In this document: one piece after another, positions 50,801-63,339 of the stretch
Numbering within the stretch: position 1 is the stretch's first letter
How the letters are laid out: every line of letters starts with the position of its first letter
NCBI RefSeq assembly: GCF_030704535.1
Contig: NC_081822.1
Span: forward strand, 9,541,001-9,605,000
DNA length: 64,000 bases
Direction: 5' to 3'
DNA from: Vitis vinifera
Lineage: Eukaryota; Streptophyta; Magnoliopsida; Vitales; Vitaceae
Notes under the pieces: generated by a model
The model's database searches: none
What the model was told of the DNA's origin: nothing
Seen by the model: the letters and a program-made list of their open reading frames with translations, nothing else
Translations under genes and position numbers: made by a program

Positions 50801-53359
50801 AAGTAAAGAAAAGGTGAATGGTCTAGAAAAATTTATTTGTCATTTGCCATATGAATTATTTCGCTCATACCACCTAATACTTAAAACCATTGTATAAAGG
50901 ATTCTATTGATCAGCTATACTTAGTGTCTATTTCACTATTTCTCTCAATTTGTCCTTTTCATCAAGCTTCAAGAAATAAGGACTTAAACTGATGAGGATT
51001 TGTCAAGTCTCTGATATCTGGTCTTTGTATTTTGAGCATTGCCTACAAAAGTTTGACATATAATATTAACATAGCTGATGCTTTTGATTTAGGGGACATA
51101 GGACTCGAGGAAGGTCTTTTAAGATTTTGGCTTCTGATCTAATACTTTATTTATTTATTTATTTTCAGGAGAAAGACTGGGCGTTTGGCTTGCTCTCTTC
51201 CCAACTGTTTATTTGTCAGCAGGAACTGCAACAGCTCTGATTCTCATAGGAGGGGAAACCATGAAACTATTCTTCCAGATAGTTTGTGGCCCACTCTGTA
51301 CATCAAACCCTCTAACAACAGTAGAGTGGTATCTGGTGTTCACATCTCTATGCATTGTTTTATCCCAGCTGCCAAACCTCAACTCAATTGCAGGACTCTC
51401 TCTCATAGGGGCAGTGACAGCCATCACTTATTCTACTATGGTGTGGGTACTCTCTGTAAGCCAACAAAGACCACCCCCAATCTCCTACCAACCCCTTTCA
51501 TCCCCGTCTTTTTCTGCTTCCGTCTTCTCAGTCATGAACGCCCTTGGAATTGTGGCCTTTGCATTCAGAGGTCACAATTTAGCCATGGAGATCCAGGTAC
51601 GTTCTGTTTGAGTTCTAAATTGTTAGATTCTCTCTTCCTCTCTCTTAAGAAACCTCCAAAGTATTTATTATTGAAGGTGTCCGGTTAGTCACTAAAGGGG
51701 ATTTCATTTGATTTCTTTCAGGCAACAATGCCGTCAACCTTTAAGCACCCTGCTCATGTTCCTATGTGGAGGGGGGCTAAAGTTGCCTATGTGTTGATTG
51801 CCATGTGCATATTTCCTGTCGCCATTGGAGGTTTTTGGGCTTATGGAAACCTTGTAAGTCTGCCAGCAGAAGCCTTCTTTATTCTGTTCAGTACGTGTGC
51901 ACGTAATGAAATAGGAATATTTTTAAGGGAAGAAATTTACAAGAACACAAATAATAAATCTAAAAGCAGAACAAAAAAGCTATGAATTGATAGTTATCGA
52001 AAAGGGCACAACTTTCAAGAAATCAAGTGAACTTGTTAGATTTTCTGATGTTTTGCTGTCTTCATTATGTGCAAAACCGTATGGTAAGAATTAGATCTAC
52101 ATGTATTTCAGTCCTTGCAATATGGTCAGTGAGAAGGGGCCACAACTGTTGATTATATCTGGGTTGGGGTTTTACTCTCTTTCAGAACATTTCATGTGTA
52201 CCCTATGTTTCTAGGAATTTTCCTTTAACTGGTGAAGTTTTTTCCCCAGGAAAAATATAGAGGCCTGATTTTCTTCATGCCGGGGGTGAACCACAGTTGT
52301 CTTATGTTATAATCTTTTCTATTCTTATTCATGTTCTCATTCTTAATTTTTTCTTGCGCTTGAAAATCTAGATTTGTGAATCTTTCCCACCAACTTTCAG
52401 TCTCTTGGTTTTAATCATTTTTCTTCTTTCAAGAAAAAGAAAGAAAAAAAAAATATTAGGGAAGTAATTCCCAAACTTCTATACTAGCCTCATTTGAGAT
52501 TTCTTTTGCTCAAATGGTGAAAACAGCATGTCTTCAAGCATTCCTTATTTAAGGTAGTTCTCCTTCCTCTTTTGTTGAGGTAGTTGGCAACTATTATTAT
52601 ATGACATTATTAATTTTCTATACGCAAACCGTATGCTTTCTCAAACAAAAAAGATACATTAATGCAATATTGAGAAGGTGGTAGAAATGAATCAAAGAAT
52701 CTCACGTGGTAGTTGGTCTTTCTTCTAGTTTATGGTACATGTAGTCAAACAAAATGTCTGTACTCATTAACTGCTGGTTCTGATGGTCTTGTGAATTGTA
52801 TATTAAGTATATTATTTAATCTTGCATGTCTGTGGATGACGGATTTAGTAATCAGTTTCTTGTCTTATTATAGATGCCATCGGGAGGAATTCTCAATGCC
52901 TTGTATGGATTTCACAGTCACGATATTCCAAGAGGACTTCTTGCAATGACCTTCCTTCTGGTTGTGTTCAACTGCTTGAGTAGTTTCCAAATATACTCAA
53001 TGCCTGTTTTTGACAGTTTTGAAGCGGGCTACACCAGCCGAACCAATCGCCCTTGCTCAATCTGGGTCCGATCTGGTTTCCGGGTTTTCTATGGGTTCAT
53101 CTCCTTCTTCATTGGTGTGGCACTGCCTTTCCTCTCTAGTCTTGCTGGTCTGTTAGGAGGACTTACTCTTCCAGTCACATTTGCATACCCTTGCTTCATG
53201 TGGGTTCTTATAAAAAAACCTACGAAGTTCAGCTTCAATTGGTACTTCAACTGGATCCTGGGGTGGTTGGGGATTGCTTTTAGCTTGGCCTTTTCCATTG
53301 GAGGTGTGTGGAGTATGGTGAACAGTGGACTTAAGCTGAAATTCTTTAAGCCCAGCTAA
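47847..53359 (+). CDS. AATL1: Amino acid transporter, lysine/histidine transporter-like 8 (AATL1)
   Basis: Exons 47847-48211, 50446-50579, 51169-51596, 51722-51853, 52874-53359; phases agree and give 514 aa. The ATG at 47847 is followed by a long hydrophilic N-terminus with Ser/Thr-Pro motifs (TPRVSTPEILTPSGQRSP, SPRFLSPIGTP), a hallmark of the LHT-like 8 group and absent from LHT1. Membrane segments start at about residue 100 (NAGVGFQALVLPVAFAFLGW) and around ten more hydrophobic stretches follow, matching the AAAP fold. Other phrases are GKRYNRYVELAQAAFGERLG, FRGHNLAMEIQATMPST and the end FNWILGWLGIAFS. The family imports amino acids with protons at the plasma membrane; specificity of this group is little known. 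Intron 1 (48212-50445) is 2.2 kb. The Pro/Ser N-terminus may be phosphorylated, which is an inference. Confidence 0.94.
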
Positions 53360-54394
53360 GATCAGATAATCAAGAATAGCCATAAGAGGCTTCTGCATTC
53401 TATAGACTTTATTCTGTAGGACTTATATTATATTTGTTGTTCCAGTTGTGGCTGCAAACTCAACCCTTAATGTATGCATCTGTTACTTATGGCACATAGC
53501 TTTTTATTGAGTTCTACTTCAAGAATTTATGTAATTTTCCTCTTTGTCAAACAGTTTGGTTTCTCTCTTGAGTTGATTTGCTCGCTTATTATTAAGTTTC
53601 GAAAAAAAAAATGGTTAGATTGTAAAGAAAATTTGTAATGTCTTCTTCCCTCGGTTTAAAATGAACCCAGGATAAAACCAATGACCTTCTAATGCAGGTA
53701 AGTTCACTAAAGCTAGTGGACATAAGTTTCAAACTTGCCTAATTGAATTATTACCAAGTTGCTGATATTTGTTTTCCCTTGGCTCAAAACCCCTTGAGTA
53801 TACAACTGTGCTGAGTGAGTAGGAGTTGACAATGGCTCAAGGTAGGTATCCGTTGTATTTAGTAATGAACTTGGTAGATGTTATAATGATTTGAACAAAG
53901 CCTTATTTGCAGTGCTTTACTGCACCATGTGTCTATTTCATCATTGTACTAATGTTTGTACCCCTGCTACCTAGCCCTGCCGTGAAAGGACCATTGCTGC
54001 ATTAAGGAAATAAATGGCGATGACCCTAGTTTTTAAGAGAAAAGGAAAATGAATAAACAACTTCCATGAATTTATGATCCTCCTGAGAGTGTTACCTACG
54101 TCATCGAGTATAGAAAGCATAAGTAAGCAAAAAATGATAACTCCTACTAAGTAATCAAACAATCACTCTCACGCTGGTCCATTCAAATCTTAAACCGCTA
54201 GATGGGGTAAAGTTTCAACTTCTTTAACGGGGATGGGCCTGGTTAGTCACCCACCACCCCAGAGGAAGTTTCAAGGCAGCCAAAATGGTGAGGGTGAAGG
54301 TTCCTGTTTGAGCCAGGAAATTGCAAAATTCATGAGATTCGAGAGAAAGAGAGACTTCAACTGCTCATTTTCCCAAACAAGTACAACAGTAAAT

Positions 54395-54411
54395 GGGGGG
54401 GGGGGGGGGGG
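54395..54411. repeat. Homopolymer run of 17 G
   Basis: Seventeen consecutive G, rare in this AT-rich genome. The true length may be uncertain because such runs are prone to sequencing error. Confidence 0.85.
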
Positions 54412-54522
54412 CAGCAACAGAGATGGAGGATGCTTCCTAGAAAGAGAGGCATTGGCTCCATCTCCATGCACGCTGAATCCAGTCAGCGTCACAGCCGACT
54501 CAGGATTCAAACATAAAAGATA

Positions 54523-54549
54523 AGTGCGTGTGCGTGTGCGTGTGCGTGC
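54523..54549. repeat. GTGCGT hexanucleotide microsatellite
   Basis: About four and a half GTGCGT units in intergenic DNA between AATL1 and the Dof gene. Confidence 0.85.
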
Positions 54550-55681
54550 TGTTGGGTGGGTGGGTAAGTGGGGCTCACAGCTCTCGCTGCACCCATCATG
54601 AATCCACCTGACAATGTGTATCTTCCATTTAAAGTTGGCACAACGCGTTACATATTGGATGCAACTCTTAACATGAAATGAATGCAAATAAGCAAGCTTA
54701 GGTTAATTTGCTGTATTGGCCTTCGGCTGCCCACTCAAGAAAAGCACAAGGGAAAATGATTCTGAAGCAAAATTGACCAACACCATCATTGTAAATGAGT
54801 GGCGTTTTCAAGTAAAATTGATCCAGGCCATGCGGATAAAAAGGGATTGGGTTCGCGTTCAATGCAGCCAAAGAAGCGTATTGAAGAAGATGATCTATTA
54901 AGTGGGTCCCATGGTCGGTGGCATGTCGTTGATATGTCAGCGTCGATTTGACCATGGGCGACCCTCATAGTCATAGCTTAGGGGGCTGCGCCATTCAAGG
55001 CTTCTTGCTATTCATTTGCTACCTATGATCAAAGCGGTACTAGGGCAGCAGCCTCCGTAGAAGCTCAGGTCATGTTTGGTAGCGCTCCTATTTCACAATT
55101 CAAATTGGGCCAAACAAAGGGTCGGCCTAGCGAAATGGTGAGCCCTCCCAGGGATTTCCAAACAAGAGGGCAATTATTATTTGGTGGGATTTATTGGATT
55201 ATTATTGGTAGCGGCCAAAACACGCCCTGGAAATTTGAGACATTCTTTGAAACTGAAATTTCATGCATCCAGAGAAAACGCGTACGAACCCCACATATTT
55301 TGTGTAGAACCCAATCAAGCACCAGACTTTGTTGCCAAGTTTTCTTCCCAGAACTTCTTTTTTTTGTTTGTGAAAATCAATCGAACACCGAGTATTGTTC
55401 TCAAGTTTCTTGCACCGATATTTTCAACAGAGACTTCAACATTTACAGAACATACAGGCAACAAAACCCTAAACATGGATCGAAAGTAACATTATCCAAG
55501 GTACACTCTCATCTGAGTCATCTACCCTGTAATCTGTAGTCTAATATCTATACCACCAAGCAACGGGAACCAAAAAGAAATAGAAAACGACAGCTGAAAC
55601 TCATTGTGTAACCAGGAAATTAAAATTCCACCATAAGGAAAAGAAGGAGAGAAACTTTTCCCAGTAAATGCTAAAAGCCAT

Positions 55682-56362
55682 TCACTTCAAACCTTGTCCA
55701 GGCGTGGAAATCGCGAGGTCTGGCCAAGCAAAGCAATCTCCATCAACGAATCCGACTTCCCCGCCGCTTAGCTGCCACGTGTTGCATATAGAAGACGACG
55801 CCGAACCACCGCCGCTGCCAGTGCCATCGCCACCAAGAACAACATCACCGACATCTGGATAAGACCAAACCCCTTTCGCAGGTCCGAACCCCATTTCATC
55901 GAACCCTGGTCCAAGCCCTAGGCTGAACCCATTCAGCGCAAGGAACCCAGGTCCCTGAGAGTTGAGCAGTGAGGTGAAACCCCCAGACACATCCCCATTC
56001 AGACTCAATCCATTCCGTTGCGGCGTCTCCGTTTCGGCTTTCAGGACTGGCGAGACGGAAATGGGGTTGGCGGGCGTCGTTTCTAGGGTAGATGAAGAGG
56101 AAGAAGTAGCAGTGCGAGAACGCTTGGAGTTCTTGCGAGTACCACCACCAACGGGGATGTTCCTGAGAGTGCCTCCCTGGGTCCAATAGCGGCGACAGGA
56201 TTTGCAGAAGTGGCGAGGCTGAGAGAGGTTGTAGTTGTTGTAGTAGCAGAACTTGGTGTTGGTAGAGTCGCAGCGGGGACATGGAAGGTGCTCAGACTGC
56301 GGCGGATGCCCACCCACTTGTTGGGGTCTCGCAACGCGCCTCTCCCCGGACTCTGATGGCAT
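55682..56362 (-). CDS. Dof zinc-finger transcription factor
   Basis: Single exon of 226 aa starting MPSESGERR. The Dof domain spans about residues 26-80, with Cys28, Cys31, Cys53 and Cys56 in the CX2CX21CX2C arrangement, then the usual [18 protein letters not shown] and a basic tail RKNSKRSR that fits a nuclear localisation signal. A Ser/Thr-rich linker and a Gly-rich C-terminal half ([24 protein letters not shown]) follow. Dof proteins bind AAAG core sites. The short N-terminus and the ATG-proximal finger recall the OBP1/Dof3.4 and Dof1.7 groups, but I cannot assign one orthologue. Intronless structure is common in the family. Stop and start are both intact. Confidence 0.95.
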   Translation of the reverse strand: MPSESGERRVARPQQVGGHPPQSEHLPCPRCDSTNTKFCYYNNYNLSQPRHFCKSCRRYWTQGGTLRNIPVGGGTRKNSKRSRTATSSSSSTLETTPANPISVSPVLKAETETPQRNGLSLNGDVSGGFTSLLNSQGPGFLALNGFSLGLGPGFDEMGFGPAKGVWSYPDVGDVVLGGDGTGSGGGSASSSICNTWQLSGGEVGFVDGDCFAWPDLAISTPGQGLK

Positions 56363-56428
56363 TTTCAGAGATGTGGCTTCTTGGTGGGGAATGGTTCAGC
56401 ACAATGGAGGAATGAGACAAAGATTGGG

Positions 56429-56440
56429 AGAGAAATATAT
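56429..56440 (-). promoter_or_regulatory. Candidate TATA element upstream of the Dof gene
   Basis: On the minus strand this reads CTATATATATTTC, about 70-80 bp before the Dof start codon. It could be a TATA box giving a very short leader, or simply 5' UTR sequence. Confidence 0.35.
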
Positions 56441-56511
56441 ATAGAGAAGAATGTATGAGAGAATGAAGGGGGAAAAGTTTTGGAAGTAGATATTGGGTTT
56501 TGGGTTTTTAT

Positions 56512-56526
56512 TGAGAGAGAGAGAGA
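56512..56526. repeat. GA dinucleotide run upstream of the Dof gene
   Basis: GA repeat about 150 bp upstream of the Dof ATG (CT repeat on the coding strand). CT/GA runs near plant start sites are common in core promoters and can bind BPC/GAGA factors; its role here is an inference. Confidence 0.75.
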
Positions 56527-56540
56527 TTAGACAATTTCTG

Positions 56541-58751
56541 ACGCTAAATATGCGAATGGAGAGAGAAAAAGCTGGGACGTTTGAGAATTTTAACCCCATC
56601 CAATAAAAAAAATTAAAAAAAAAAAAACTCTGGGTTCCGTTACTCGTGTACAACGTTTGAAGCCGGCTCAGGCCCAGACTTGGCTTTGTTTATCATTTAA
56701 GATTGCTGTTTCATTAAAGAACAGCATCTGCTATTATGGTGTCGAATGGATCTTTAACCTGTCCAGTGACGTGGCAGCCCTTCATTTGAGATCAGGCAAG
56801 TGAAGCAGGTAGTTGATTCTGGGGGTAGGACAAATTGGTTTGCTCCCCACACAAAATTAAAAAAAAAAAAAAATTAATTTCACTTGAATCCATCAAACAT
56901 TGTTTTTTCGCCTTTTATCGACAAAATGGAAGTGGAAGAAGTAAGAACATGCCATTTCAATCCCAACTAAATAAAACTACGATAGTTTTGATATGGTTAT
57001 AAAATACTAATTGGACGTAGACATGAAGTGATGGGTTCATAGGAGCCTAGGTTGAGGTTGATAGGGCTCCAGCCCACTTGGACTGACCTTTCACTGTTGC
57101 ATTCCTATGTGGTGTCGGCTATCAAACACCCCCGCCCCCCCACCCTTTGACATAACAGTTCATCATGTGAGTTATTGTCACTCAACGGATAAGATTCAGG
57201 ATTTTTCTGGGCATCGACTATAATGATCAATCATAATTAGAAAAGAAATTTCTTTGTGATAGTCCACCCTAATAAGTTCAAAATTATACCCACAATCCGA
57301 AGAATTAACTTTAATTTTAATCCTCTCATATTTTCTTAGATTATGATCGATGCAATTCATGCGTAAGTGGATAATAAGGCAAGGAGGAAGGTAAGAAGGG
57401 ACAAGATGATTGATGTCGGGCAGCGTGGGAAGCAATAATTGGTATGAGTAGCTCACTCCACTCTCTCCTACTCTCGCCGGATTTCTCGGTTTCTTTTTTC
57501 ATATTCTTTCTTCTTCCTAAATTCTTACTTCTTGGCATATAAAAAATTCAAAATTTATGTATGCGCCTTCTTCTCCACTCTCTCTGTCCGATCACGTTTC
57601 AAACTGTCGTCCATTTGACTCACATCTGATTTGTATTATCCCCAGAAACATCCAAGGGTGCATATGCATGGCCTCCGCTTCAGTACTGTACCTGACCTGA
57701 GCCACTGTGGAGAGACGGAAGTGGAGAGGGTTTCAGTTTTTCAAAACTGGCCATGTGGTCGACACGCGTCGGTCAATGCTAGGTCTTACTGCTATTGCCC
57801 AGCACGCGCGACGGCTTCACCATCAGCCTAGCCGACCCCAGTTGGGTTGGGGTCAGATGCCGCCAGTCTTACAGATTCTCTTTTAATTCTATTTGTGTTA
57901 TATACACTACGATATACACAGGTGTCGTTTTCAGCTTCTTCGACAGTGCCCCGACCAGATTTTCTTATCTCGCCTGACTACAAGGAACCCACCTTCCTCT
58001 TCCTCTTCCTCTTCCTCTTCCTCCTCCACCTCCACTTCCACTTCTCTTCCCCCCACTCCATCCGTTTCACGTACATTGCCACGTGTCTTCCGGACCTACA
58101 CTTGATTCACACCCTTATGCATTTGGGCAAATCTCCGAAATTTCAAACCATTGTGATCCCAACCAGAGCACCATTACAAGCAAATTCGAATCGAAATTCG
58201 TTGACTAGTGACTGGGATCCAATGCAGTGGAGGTACAATAAAATGTGGACGCAACCAAGTGGGTCGGTTTGACCATTCGTGAGTAGCACAGAATTGGAGC
58301 CATAAGCGGCAGCAACACCCCCCAACAACCTGTTTAAGGGTGACCAAATTTTCAATGGCCGACCACAACCCATCTTTTCAAATTCTATCCTAGGAATGCG
58401 CGTTTCAAAATCAACTTACTTCCTACTATGTGCGGCCCGTCCCTCCCTCCATTTCAAACCTTCGCTTTCACATTTGTACATTGAATTTGATTTTGGGCAT
58501 TTTTTTCTTCACCCACTTATTCAGCTGTCTAGGAAAACCAGTTTGGGGCTACAAGGAAAGGTCTGGAAAATGCTCTGCAATACCCACATGTCCTGAGATG
58601 AATTTATTCAGATATATCTAGAAATGGTTCACAAACTCCACAATCCACATACATTATTACTGTTATTGCCCATGAAAAATGCCGTAGCCAAAAGGTCTAC
58701 ACAAGGAGCACGGACAGGAGGCATGTGAGATGCTGGATCTCATTTCTGTCA
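56541..58751. other. Intergenic region between the Dof and KO genes
   Basis: Dof promoter side on the left and KO 3' flank on the right. No supported gene. A CTTCCT microsatellite at 57992-58024 creates a Ser/Leu low-complexity open frame on the plus strand (57847-58272) that is not a convincing gene. Confidence 0.6.
57992..58024. repeat. CTTCCT hexanucleotide microsatellite
   Basis: About five perfect CTTCCT units, followed by related CTCCTCCACCTCCACTTCC sequence. Confidence 0.88.
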
Positions 58752-61700
58752 TCACTCTCTTGCCTTTATGATCGCTTGCATGGGATGGAGTTTCTGACTG
58801 GTGAGTGCTACGGTATCCACATTTTCTTCCTCCCCTCCCATCAGTTTCCACTCAAACTCCTGCACGAACCTACCAATTGATGTGCAAGCTATTAGCATTG
58901 CCTGAAGAGCGCCTGCACACACCCTCTTTCCTCCTCCAAAGGCCATCGTCTTGTGCAAATCCATTAGATCGTATTTCTCATCCAGAAATCTTTCAGGCTT
59001 CCACTCCTCAGGATTTTCCCATTGTTTCTTGTTCATGTTGCACCCATATATGTTTATAGCGATCTGCACAACATTGGTCATAGTCAAAATAGCTAGAAAG
59101 AATATGGTACGTACTATGGAAAGACTGATCAATTACCTGACTTCCAGCAGGAATATGGTATCCCCCCAATTGGGTATCTTCATGCGCATACCGAACAGGG
59201 ACTATGGGAGCTGGACTGTACTTCCTAAGAGTCTCATGGAAAACAGAATTTAAGTACGGAAGCTTAGACAAGTTTTCCTCTGTAACCTTATTGGAGCCAC
59301 AAAATTTGCGGATTTCCCGATATAAAATTTCCTGTTAGATAATAAGAAGGTATCAGAATCAGGTACCAGCAAACTGAATAACAAAGGAGAAATGGAAAAT
59401 TTTAAAATTGAACAACCTGCCGGTTTGGATCCTTAGCAAGTTCATACATGGCCCATTCAGATGTGACCAGAGTAGTATCTGATATCTCGATGATTGTCTC
59501 CCAAATCAACATGGCTATTTGTTTCTCCGTGAGTGTTGTTGCTTCGGATAATAAGAAATCGATGTAGCAATTCTTCTCCTGTTTTGAATCCCAGCCAAGT
59601 TAGAACAACTACTAGGCCATAAGACCCGTAAAAAGATTTGGCAAGAAAGATTACCTCTCCTGAACCAATCCTTTTCTTCTGCTCCCCGATAAGGGCCTTC
59701 ATTAATGCTCCCCTGCGGAAATCCATTCTCTGGATTTTCATTTCCATGCTCTTATTAGGAATCCAACTCAGATATGGGAAGAAATCTCTCCAGTCCACCT
59801 CAATGGCCCCTGCCATCGGATCAACAACCAAAACCGCAAATATCTCCTCCCTTGACAAAGTGGTGCCAAGCTCTTCCACATAAATGGATTCAATGTCCTT
59901 GCCCAAAGCCTGAAATTCCAACCCACTTTTTAAATATCCTTTAATTTTTCGTTTCTTTTTTAAAATACCTAAAAGTGAAAAGTATGGGATGCCACCTATT
60001 CACAATGAGGAAAGAAACTCACTTGTTTCAACGCTAATCCGAAAATTTCAGACTCGAAAATTTTTTTGAGAACCACTGGTTCAAGAGGAGAGGTCTTCAC
60101 ATGGGCATGCAAGTATTTCGAAATATTTTCAATCAAGGTGTCTCTGTGGCATCGGTGTCGCTTCTGAAAATTAAACAGAGATGCTTGTAAATGTACAGGC
60201 CAAAAGAGACGTTCACATAGACACATGCTCGATGCCAAAAGAAAAATTAGCAGCCAACCTGAGCGGGGGCTCCCAAAACATTTCTGAGTATAAACCCTTT
60301 GACCATCTTGTGGAAGTCATTGTAGTCACTTGTGGCAACCATGCATTTATCGAAGGTAAGTATCTTCAAGGCATTTGATAACTTCCTTGTTGAGATGGAT
60401 GAGAACCTGGTCACCATTGCCTGAAACAACCACAGGATTCAGACCCTCCATGCTGCAATGTTTAAATAGAACCAGTTCTCCCATGTAATGGTGGCTTGGT
60501 CTATAATTTTTGCTGAATCAAGGTTGATTCAGAAAACTGGGGATGGAGGAAGGAACTGGAGTTCAATTTTGTGTTTCCAGACCAAGTAAAAGTGAATTAA
60601 GTCTCAGCATAAACCTCCATTTTTTCTTTCAAATAATGAAAGGATAAAAAAGTCATTTCAAAATGCTATTTTACTTTCATCCTTTTTAAAAAACATTAGA
60701 GATAAAGGGGTATCAAAAAATTATGGCAAGTACATGAAAGAATTCCTGGTGGGTACCTTTTCTTTCCCTGCACCCACTTAATTTGAAAAAGGGGAACAAA
60801 AGGACGTGGATATGAAAGGACGTAAAGGTGGATGTATTTAATAAAATCTCTTTTAGAAATCCTATTTAACTTGAAATTTAAATCCAAGACCAAAAGAACC
60901 TTGGATTGATTGAAGTACCAAAGCAATAAACAAAAGAAAGATCAAAGCAAATCCTTTCTGGTTCATTGATCTCTTCAAGAAAAGGTAAGTTGGTTAATAG
61001 TAACTCAACACAAAACATCCATGGCAGCAAAACAAAATTTAGTAAATGACAGTATAGTGGATTTTCTCTTGGTTTATAGTCCGATAAACACTTGACTTCA
61101 AACCGTCAAGTGGTGTCAATTTTAGGAAGATGTATATCTAAGAAGGGGCCCGATCTCTGATTTTGGACTGGACAAATACAAGTTAATTGAGGTCAGCCCT
61201 CATGGAGATCTCACCAAAATGCCTCTCTATACTGACACATGAAATGTTAGAAAATGATATAAATTTTATCTCTCCCAGGAGCATTTGGAAGAGTCAATGA
61301 ACGAAATAAAGCCTTCTCTTTTAAGATTCCAACTCAATCATAGAACAGATAGGACGTTTCAACCCCAAAACTTTTGGCTAAACCGCCCCAAAGGGCAGTG
61401 TGGCACCGGCACCCCAACGTTAAAGAGTTCTTTTCAAAGTCATGTAAACTTGTTGGGGCCTTTTCAAGGAAATAAGGATAGATCCTATGAGAGAGAGGAA
61501 GAGGGAGAGAAACCAACCTCTTTAGCAACTTCGGAGGAATTCAGAACGATCATAGTAGAAGCTCCGGTCCTGATGGAAAAGATTGGGCCATAAGTCTCAG
61601 CCCACCTTGCGAAAGTCTTGTGTGGCTTCTTCTCTTTCAGTTGCAGCAAATTCCCAATCAGCGGCAGCCCTGGGATATCTGCAACCCCCATCAACCAATA

Positions 61701-61937
61701 CCCATTCATCAACATCAACATCTATAGATTAAAATGCGACACAAATTCAAAAAGAAAAGAAAAGAAAAGAAATCCCCAAAAGAAAATCCCAGTAGTACCG
61801 GGAACAGGTGGAAGCCCTTCAACACTTCTTTTCCGGTTAGAAACAAATCTTCTGATGAAGATCAGTACCACCAACGAAATACCACCCAAAACCACCGCAG
61901 TGGCAAAAGGCACAGCTTCAATACCCATCATATCCAT
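58752..61937 (-). CDS. KO: ent-Kaurene oxidase, cytochrome P450 CYP701A
   Basis: Eight exons in order of translation: 61799-61937, 61518-61678, 60259-60420, 60023-60163, 59655-59909, 59417-59578, 59137-59331, 58752-59063; 508 aa with consistent phases. The N-terminus has a hydrophobic anchor ([15 protein letters not shown]), then [14 protein letters not shown], the Pro-rich hinge. The I-helix reads EISDTT around 317-322; ExxR is E373-T-L-R376; the PERF region is WKPERF at 426-431; the haem loop is [10 protein letters not shown] with the haem-ligand Cys at about 454. [17 protein letters not shown] and [18 protein letters not shown] are strongly KO-like. The enzyme oxidises ent-kaurene in three steps to ent-kaurenoic acid, early in gibberellin synthesis, at the plastid envelope or ER. 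All motifs are intact, so the gene should be active. Intron 2 (60421-61517) is the longest. Confidence 0.96.
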
Positions 61938-62057
61938 CGCTTTTTCAGGGGATAGAGATTGTTGCTATGCCTATGGTACTTGCAATGGCTCGCTAATCAT
62001 ACAACTTTTTCACTGTATAAAATGATAAAACAGTAAGGGCGCTGAAGCACTCAGCTG

Positions 62058-62082
62058 ATAAAATAAATAAATAAATAAATAA
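62058..62082. repeat. ATAA tetranucleotide microsatellite
   Basis: About six AATA units roughly 125 bp upstream of the KO start codon, so within or close to its promoter or 5' UTR. Confidence 0.88.
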
Positions 62083-63339
62083 CCCAAAGAGAACGGAGCT
62101 CTGTCGTTTTGTAATGGAAGAAGAGGCCAGGAATATGCCTCCAAGACAGCCAATCCTATTTGAGCAAGTCCCTTTGTTGCTTTCTAGTGTTGCTGTTCTC
62201 CTGCAAGCCGATTCCCTGTTGCTAGTCTCTTCTCTTCGGGACTCTTAGTTTATGTCTCCAACAGCAATTAGGCGGTGGGTTTGGCGGCCACCTTCGGATT
62301 CCAGGCTTATCTGTAAATTTTTGCAGGGGAAAAAAATTTGGCACTTTTCAAATGGCTGTTGCCATCTGCCCAAGTTCCCCCCCATACGTTGTATATAGAA
62401 AAGAACTAATTGCTTGAATGGGAAGAAATATTTTTCACCTAACCATCCTTAATTATTTTAAATATTTACGTGTACTTTTTTTAAAAAAAAAATATTTTCA
62501 CAAAAAAAAAAAAACGACAAGTTATTGCATTTCCTTATAAATAAATATAAGGTAAAAAATATTTATAAATTTTATTTGGTTTTTTAATAAATTTTACTCA
62601 CAAATATAATTACATTAAGATTTCATAAAATAAATAAAACAATTTATAAAATCTAATTAATATTTATATTTGTTGATTTTATCACATCTATTAAACATTC
62701 AAACTTATTTGTTCCTTTTATTATTTTATTTTCACTTTTTTAATGAAATTATTATCCTAACATATTTTTTACTACCTTAATATATTTGAATTTTTTTTTT
62801 AACTCTTTTTCATTATTCATTGTCAAATAAGATTAGAATTTTTTTAATTTTTTATTTAATATCTTATCAAATAAGTTTCTCGATAATGGCTTTTTCTGGT
62901 TTGCATTTGAAAATTTTAAAATATATTAATTCTTATATTAAGAATTATTATCACTTTTAGCATATTTATATTTTATTTTTAGAAAAAAAATCCCAAAATT
63001 TACTTACACAAACTATTAAATATTTCAGTTTTATAGTAATGCATTTAAATGGTGCTTTCACAAAAGGAAAAGTTGGGGAGTAGTTAATAAGAATATCTTA
63101 CTTAATAAGAATACCATTTTATGATTCCTATCAAATAATCCACTAGAAAAAACTTTCTTTACATAAAGATAACATTCTTAAAATGGAGTTTTGGGTCAAA
63201 ATGCCCATTTATTAAATATATATATATATATATAATATCTAACCACTTTTTAAAACTTATATTCAAATTGATCTCTTTGATGCCAGCATAAGCACCATGT
63301 CATCGTTGCCAATTAGGACTTCATTTTTGAACTAAAGCC

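Larger units (their letters stand above)
53360..55681. other. Intergenic region between AATL1 and the Dof gene
   Basis: No supported gene. Holds the AATL1 3' flank, a run of 17 G at 54395-54411, a GTGTGC-type microsatellite and the 3' flank of the minus-strand Dof gene. Open frames at 54271-54687 and 55072-55539 lack domains. Confidence 0.6.

Noticed and set aside
54271-54687. Minus-strand open frame of 138 codons with Pro and Arg-Thr repeats
   Set aside because: It arises from the poly-G run and the GTGCGT microsatellite, so it is low-complexity and not a gene.
55072-55539. Plus-strand frame of 155 codons near the Dof gene
   Set aside because: No domain, unusual composition, and two overlapping frames are open over the same stretch.
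57847-58272. Plus-strand frame with runs of Leu/Phe or Ser
   Set aside because: It is created by the CTTCCT microsatellite; overlapping frames are open as well.
31337-61937. Gibberellin gene cluster (KO with a GA-type NPF4 transporter)
   Set aside because: The two genes are 24 kb apart with unrelated genes between them, and the cargo of this NPF4 is unknown. Co-location is probably chance.
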